Positions 58,529 to 64,000 of a stretch of DNA of 64,000 nt are shown here, one piece after another (the stretch's first letter is position 1; the number at the start of each line of letters is the position of its first letter). The notes under the pieces are model-generated. The model ran no database searches and was not told the origin of the DNA. It saw only the letters and a list, made by a program, of their open reading frames with translations. Where the stretch lies: NCBI GenBank assembly GCA_036873755.1, contig JAVTVY010051539.1, forward strand, positions 186,001 through 250,000, in the 5' to 3' direction. Position numbers and translations under genes: made by a program. This DNA comes from Hanleya hanleyi. Lineage: Eukaryota > Mollusca > Polyplacophora > Lepidopleurida > Hanleyidae.

Positions 58529-59985
58529 ACTGGGACCAACCAGGGACGACATATGAGGGATGAGAATGTGTGCAGATTGGACACAGACAGTCACAGTGAC
58601 ATAACCATGCTGAAACACTATGTTCTACCCTCATAGTAAAACTATCAGAGATTATCAAGCTGACTCTTTTGACTGTATACGTAGAATTTTGTATGCAGTT
58701 TCTAAAACCGCTGTCTGTAGAAATGAGGATCAAATCACTCGTAAAACTTGAGAATGTCATATCACGAGTTAAGTTTGGGAGGATTGTTCATGGTTTCGTG
58801 AACTCGATAGAACCTTATTTATTATAAATATCAAGAATTAAATTCATATCTCGTCAACGATCATCACTGGAATGAATGTGTAATTTGTCTCAAACAAATT
58901 CCTCCTCTGAAACAGAACTTTATACATATGTACACATTTCATCTCACATTTCATTGCAAACAAATGAATACTTCAGATTTTAGGAAGTATTTATAGGTTA
59001 TGTACTGAGGTATAGTAGCATATCTCATTTTGCACTGTGGTTTATTGATAAGACAATGGACCAGACTGTATATTTATTAATATCTTGCCTTCTTAAGATC
59101 TGGGACCAAATGAAGTTTTTTTTTAGATATATATATTTTCCTGTAAAATTTGCCTTTACTGTAAAGATCTCTGCCATATTCCACAGTACATTTGCTGGAC
59201 TCTGTTTGAACCTTGTCAAGTGTATATGATGCATATTGCTTTTAACTGTTGAATGCTTTTACACTGATTATATACAATCTGATGTTTTCTTGATTGCCGA
59301 TGTTGTAGGGTAAATTCTCTGGCATGTTTACAGAGATGAGTAAATTAGGTTGGATCTTCAATGGTGATAAGCTGAATCTCATGCACAGCATTTGTTATTC
59401 CTGTTTTCTGATATTGTTAGCTTCAATAAGCTATGGGTTAGTCTGAGATTGTTTTGTACATGTATGTTCTTGTTATCATTGGTGCTATAGGGGGCTAGCT
59501 TATGGGTGTATATCGAGCTGTAGAACCAGAGATCAGTAGATCTGATTGGCTTAAAATCTTCAAACTTATCTAGCGAATCAGTACTTTGAATGTTTAATAC
59601 AAATTGTTCCCTTTTCTGCTTGTCTTTGGATACTATTCCATGATGCTGTGGGTAAATTGTCTGAGAACTAAAACCTGTAGTGCCTATACATTTGAGATAT
59701 TTTTGATCAGCCAAGTGATAAAAGAGTAGGTACTACATGAATGAAGTGAGAATACCTCCACAAGGAACACAGATGTGAGAAAAATGTGACAATTTGATCA
59801 GTTTAAATGGAAAGTCTTTGTCAGTTTACAGTCTTCAGTTCTTGCCATTTTCACATATATACCTTCACCAGTGAGAGGCCATTGCGTTATTGTTATACAT
59901 CACCAATACCCATACTTTGAGTAATGCTGAAACATGTAATGTTTATCTTGTATGGAGTAAATAAAAGAACTGATGATTGGAAATT
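58529..59985 (+). other. IQGAP1: IQGAP 3' untranslated region (probable extent)
   Basis: AT-rich sequence after the stop with no coding signal and no tandem repeat, unlike the introns. The end is inferred from the first canonical AATAAA after the stop. A longer form ending past the second AATAAA at 60350 is possible. Confidence 0.5.
59960..59965 (+). terminator. candidate poly(A) signal AATAAA
   Basis: First AATAAA found downstream of the IQGAP stop codon, giving a 3' UTR of about 1.45 kb. A second AATAAA lies at 60350-60355. RNA 3' ends would decide which is used. Confidence 0.45.
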
Positions 59986-59989
59986 AGAA

Positions 59990-61050
59990 AACTAAGGATA
60001 CAATTTCACGCTTTACAAGATTTTATGAGTAATTCTCAAAATGTGCCTTCATGCTTACAACTCAAAGAATAATGTTTGACAGAATTGTTATCAGTCTGGT
60101 TAGTCCAATATGGTTTTAATACAGTCACTTGTTTTAACAACATTTTGTAAGCATGTAGTGATATGTAACATAGTAATCACTGCTGATTTGTTTTAGTAAA
60201 TTTTCTCTTGGATTCGATGTAAATATTCTGGCTTTTATTCTCCAGAGTTCCACAAGCGGATGACATGGGTCTTTAATTTGGGATAAATTATTTTAATACA
60301 AATTTATTGGCTATCATATCTGAAGAATCATCATATCTGGTATACACTAAATAAAATACAACAGAGAAGCCATTCCTACAATCAATCCTGTAATAATTAC
60401 ATTGTGATAATGGTATTTTGAACATTAATTAAAAGAGAATGTAAATCAGTGACCTTCTGTGTTTTATCAAAATATAGCGCAGCAATCATGATAATAATTT
60501 GACACATTTCCTATAGTTATGACTCTCTATAAGAATGAATTGAATTATTAATGAACTTACTGTACTTGGTACCAGAATATGAAGTCAATTTAGGCAAGTA
60601 CATAGTGTATGTAACACTATATTAACGAGTGAAGACCTAGTGAACAGCAGATGATGCTATTAGCTTGTAGGACAATAGTTCCTCTAGTTTCATGAATTTG
60701 TTTGGACAAGAATATTCGATCGAGTTCATTTGTGTGGGATCAAAATTTAGGTTTGTTTATTTGGAATCATGGTCAGGGTTTGTACACTACCTTGAAATGC
60801 CTTCAAAATGACAGTCAGAAATCAAGGCCTTGAAAAATAGACAATTGTGCTAAAAACTTCAAAAAACGTTGAAAATGGGAGTTTCTGTGCATTGTTGTTA
60901 ATTCAATTGTCAAGTTGTAGCTCAAAGTTTTACTGTCCTTTGCCGTCAGATGACAAAATTAACTCTATCATAGTGATATATTCTTTAATCATCCGAAAAG
61001 TCTATTCGAGAGACAATGTATTTGTTGACAAGACATTCATACGCCTGTTC
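59990..61050. other. intergenic or alternative 3' UTR, nothing recognised
   Basis: AT-rich with no coding signal. A second AATAAA is at 60350-60355. Confidence 0.4.
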
Positions 61051-61051
61051 A

Positions 61052-61265
61052 GGCCATCCACAATAATATTTCTGTTTAACCTTACCTACCCATATATTTT
61101 GCAGTAAGCAATTTTTTTTATTCCTGTGTTTTTTCAGCAGTACTTTGTGAAATACTATACAAAAAGGTCGAAAATCCACTAAAAAAAATTTAAAATTCCT
61201 GCCTACCTACCTTCCCAAATTTTCTAAAGTTGGTTACTGGAAACAAAATATTATTGTGAATGGCC
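61052..61265. mobile_element. 214 bp Harbinger-like MITE
   Basis: Ends GGCCATCCACAATAATATTT and (reverse complement of the right end) GGCCATTCACAATAATATTT. They continue into T-rich sequence and AACC. TCA and TTA flank it, a possible decayed TWA duplication. It shares the GGCCAT start with the 1.5 kb element at 13309. Confidence 0.6.
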
Positions 61266-61274
61266 TTAGGTAAA

Positions 61275-61750
61275 AAAGTGATCTCTATAGCTTCAATGAC
61301 ACTGGAAGCTTCAAAAAAAATGAAAGGGATTGAAAACTGGAAGCTTCAATGTTTATGAAACCTGCATGATATAGGGTCAATTTGCTTGGGACCAGAATAT
61401 AGAAAATGGTGAAAGTCAAAAGTGCTTGGAATGAGATTATTGACAATGATAGGTAAAGATATACTTGTGACCAGATTATAGCAATACCAGTCATGTAAGA
61501 CAAAGTGATGTGAATTTATGGGATTTCCAACAGTGGGGTATGGGCAAGTGGTCAGTTATTGTTCCATTTGCGAACATGTCCAGTCCCGTTGAAAAGTGGT
61601 ATCTTGTCTTTCATGAACTATAGCCCCAATATTGAGCTTGACAAGAGTAAATTTCCTTTGGGACCAGGATGTAGACATTGAAAGAGTCCATTTGCTTGGG
61701 ACCAGATTATAGACCATGAAAGAGATGAGAATATCTGTTACGAACACTCA
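61275..61750. repeat. degenerate tandem repeat
   Basis: TTTGCTTGGGACCAGAATAT (about 61381) and TTTGCTTGGGACCAGATTAT (about 61690) are about 310 bp apart. Related CCAGATTATAG and GGAAGCTTCAA motifs lie between them. Confidence 0.45.
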
Positions 61751-63370
61751 AAAGGGTTCTGTTTTTCAAATAATACGTATCTGCATTGACAAGTTATTTT
61801 CAATCCAGGATGTTCACTTTTGCTAGAAAGTTTATAATTGGTATAGTTTGTTGAACAAGTTTAACAGCTGCGATTGATTTATTTTACTGAGTATTTGGTA
61901 GCTGTTAATTACTGTTGGACTTGGACGTCAGACATATTGAATCATCAGTTACTGCCAAGATGTATATGTCTGCTTATAATGATGTGATCTGTTACTTTAC
62001 AGTTGTTGAAGGTTCTGAGTTACAGAGTGCTTTTAAATTTAATGCAGTAATACTTAGTGCATAGTCTACATGGATAAAATGTGTTGTTTTTTCCATTCAC
62101 AAATTCATTATATATTTGTTTTTCTGCCAAATGTTTAACATTAGATGCCAATGTGGATCAGTGACTGGTAAAATCCCATGAAATGGAGCTGTTGTGCTTT
62201 CCTCATGCACAGTATATCTATATACATGCATGCTGTTTGGATGGTATGATTCAGTATGTACTGTCCAAAAATTTTATAGTGCAGAATGAAGAATTATCTG
62301 GCTTCAGTCCTGTCCAGAATTTTTATCATATATACATATATATGAAGGATGGTTTGGAATCTGGGCATTGCCTTATTGAGAGCCCTGCATAATGGTACAG
62401 TGAACTATAATGTTGAAAATTGTAGTAGAAAAAAAAGTGAACCCAACTTATGCAACTTTGATAATGTGTAAAGTTATGATGATCTAATGTACTCAAATGC
62501 CCCGCTACCATGTTGAAAAGGACCACTCACTCATTTCTGGGACCAGCTGTTTTCAGTGATTAACATGTATTCCTGGTGAGAATTAAACAAACTTCACTTT
62601 AAACATGTGTTGTTTTTCTTTTCTTTTGACTTGTTGTATAGCATGCTGCTGGCTTGTTGTTGTTTTTCTATCATCACTTAACCGTGTTGGAATGGCAAGA
62701 TTTTGTCTGCATTACAAAGTCAACTGTGCCAGTGGCTAAGATTGGCAAAAACTTCTTTTTCTTTTTCGAGGCTACCATAATCCTGGTCACTGGACCTGGG
62801 GCAGAAAACCTAATTATTCTTCTGTCAGATACTAAAGTCAAAGTTGGAGCTTGTCAAATATCAATAGTTAACTCTGCATAAATTTTCTTTTTTGTATATT
62901 AACAAACTGAACTCGACAAAATGAGCACAATTACTCTGATATTGATCATATATCCTGCTTGAAACAACTTTGTAATTCTCTTCATATAAAACCCCATTTG
63001 CCGTTACCTGGGCTCTATTACATAGGGAGACATCATAATATATTCATGTTCGAGTATAGAACGGTCATTGATCCCATCAGGGACAGTACATATGATCCCA
63101 TGTAAAGTAACTCTGCTAGAAAGATGGTCATTCTTTAAAGTGATCGTAAACCCTCAAGTAAAGCTTCCATCAAATGAAAGACCATTGCGAAGAGTATCGG
63201 AAAATATTTATTTTAATTTTTTAGGATTTTATTACACAGAGTAAACTGCAATTAAAGCATGGTATTCTATGGTGGTCTGTTGCAATCATATTTAGGTCCA
63301 GTGATGTCACACTGCCTTAATACATATATTTCAAACTTTGTATGCACTTTCCAATGATTGATTCAAGCTT
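61751..63370. other. intergenic, nothing recognised
   Basis: AT-rich sequence with short chance ORFs only. Confidence 0.4.
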
Positions 63371-63372
63371 AA

Positions 63373-63521
63373 GGTATGTATACTGTTTCAACACAGACTC
63401 ACTGTTCCAATGTGCATGTTCCAAAATCGGGGAAATTAAACTCATAGAGTCCCCATCTCCCAGATTTTGGTGAAACATGCACATTGGAACAGTGTTGAAA
63501 CTCAAAGTATACATATATACA
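63373..63521. repeat. imperfect inverted repeat of about 150 bp
   Basis: CACTGTTCCAATGTGCATGT at 63400-63419 has its complement ACATGCACATTGGAACAGTG at 63475-63494. Pairing extends inward (CCAAAATCGGGG/CCCAGATTTTGG) and outward (GTATGTATACTGTTTCAAC/GTTGAAACTCAAAGTATAC). Probable foldback MITE just upstream of the 63.6 kb candidate. Confidence 0.8.
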
Positions 63522-63581
63522 TAACGTTTGCACTGCATCAAGGAGTGTCCACAAGAGAATGCTGCTCAGCATATCAACTTT

Positions 63582-63593
63582 TGGCCAATCAGA
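63582..63593 (+). promoter_or_regulatory. CCAAT box-like motif
   Basis: TTGGCCAATCAG matches the NF-Y consensus and lies just upstream of the candidate ATG at 63598. No TATA element was identified. Functional use is inference. Confidence 0.25.
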
Positions 63594-63597
63594 GATA

Positions 63598-63741
63598 ATG
63601 GCAACAAACGGAGTTAACGTCCATGTGGATAAATCGGACAATGTCCGCGGAGAGTCCCTGCTGCTTTTCAACTTTGGTCCTATCAGTGTGAACGGCGGCA
63701 AGCACAGTAGAACGAGGCAAAATAGCATTGATAACGTATAA
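63598..63741 (+). CDS. weak candidate: first coding exon of a downstream gene
   Basis: A 47-codon frame from ATG at 63598 begins MATNGVNVHVDKSDNVRGES then LLLFNFGPISVNGGKHSRTR and QNSIDN. RTRQNSI fits a basophilic kinase site. A canonical CCAAT box (TTGGCCAATCAG) lies about 15 bp before the ATG, and this patch is CpG-richer than its surroundings. A possible donor GATAAC|GTATAA sits at the end. The family is not recognised. An overlapping minus-strand frame (63399-63911) is an alternative. Confidence 0.25.
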   Translation: MATNGVNVHVDKSDNVRGESLLLFNFGPISVNGGKHSRTRQNSIDNV

Positions 63742-64000
63742 ATTTCCAGTCTGACGATGGCTCCCGACAGAATATTGCGAATATTGAATAACAAAATGAA
63801 AATACACACTTTGTTTGACGAAGAATAAATGTGAAGTATAAATACTACCGAGGTGTGAAGTACAATCTCTACAACAATATTAATGCTTTGAGAGCAGGAA
63901 TGGTATACCAATAATGGTATTTCTACAAAAACATTTGGATAACTAATAATATTTATTAATTGGCCCAGTGTTCTGCTACCAGTCTAGTTGCATTTTCTAG

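Noticed and set aside
63399..63911. 170-residue minus-strand frame
   Set aside because: It spans the hairpin and the plus-strand candidate exon; serine/leucine-rich without a domain. The plus-strand reading with a CCAAT box is preferred, though neither is secure.

Overview
The window is animal nuclear DNA. It has a single long, intron-rich gene in which nearly all introns are packed with tandem repeats and small transposons. I infer a lophotrochozoan, most likely a gastropod mollusc (abalone-like). The reasons are the short interspersed repeats ending in GTTGAAAGCGACGTTAAA plus TCACTCACTCA, and the abundant hairpin-headed arrays of about 150 bp units. The species call is inference; I could not search any database.

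The gene is the 3' half of an IQGAP scaffold gene on the + strand. Twenty-two exons between 2943 and 58528 join with GT/AG introns and unbroken phase into 2802 coding bases (933 residues and a stop). Exons 1-4 encode four IQ motifs (calmodulin/light-chain binding). Exons 6-14 encode the RasGAP-related domain, which in this family binds Cdc42/Rac1 rather than activating GTP hydrolysis. Exons 16-22 encode the linker and the RasGAP C-terminal domain, ending in ...INRKFYGK. The calponin-homology, coiled-coil and WW parts must lie upstream of base 1. A 3' UTR follows to a likely poly(A) signal near 59960. No second gene is certain; two weak candidates (minus strand at 32.2 kb, plus strand at 63.6 kb) are listed.

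Layout: 0.3-2.4 kb hairpin-headed array; 3.1-4.5 kb SINE tail and DIRS-type recombinase relic; 5.2-12.6 kb exons 2-7 among arrays; 12.6-24.2 kb one large intron with a 33 bp minisatellite and a 1.5 kb Harbinger-like MITE; 24.2-29.1 kb exons 8-12 with a 40 bp minisatellite; 29.1-36.3 kb large intron with a 1.7 kb Harbinger-like element; 36.3-44.6 kb exons 13-17; 45.5-49.7 kb a duplicated hairpin-headed element; 49.8-58.5 kb exons 18-22; then 3' UTR and intergenic DNA.

Two patterns stand out. First, large minisatellites begin exactly at, or within about 20 nt of, the 5' splice sites of exons 7, 9 and 19, and in two cases the repeated unit contains a copy of the splice site. Second, at least nine elements with different sequences share one architecture: a 5' hairpin head, a GTCCGTCC-type stretch, tandem units, then a 3' arm that is the reverse complement of the head's outer arm, often followed by a small hairpin. 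The head stems differ but stay paired, so structure rather than sequence seems conserved.
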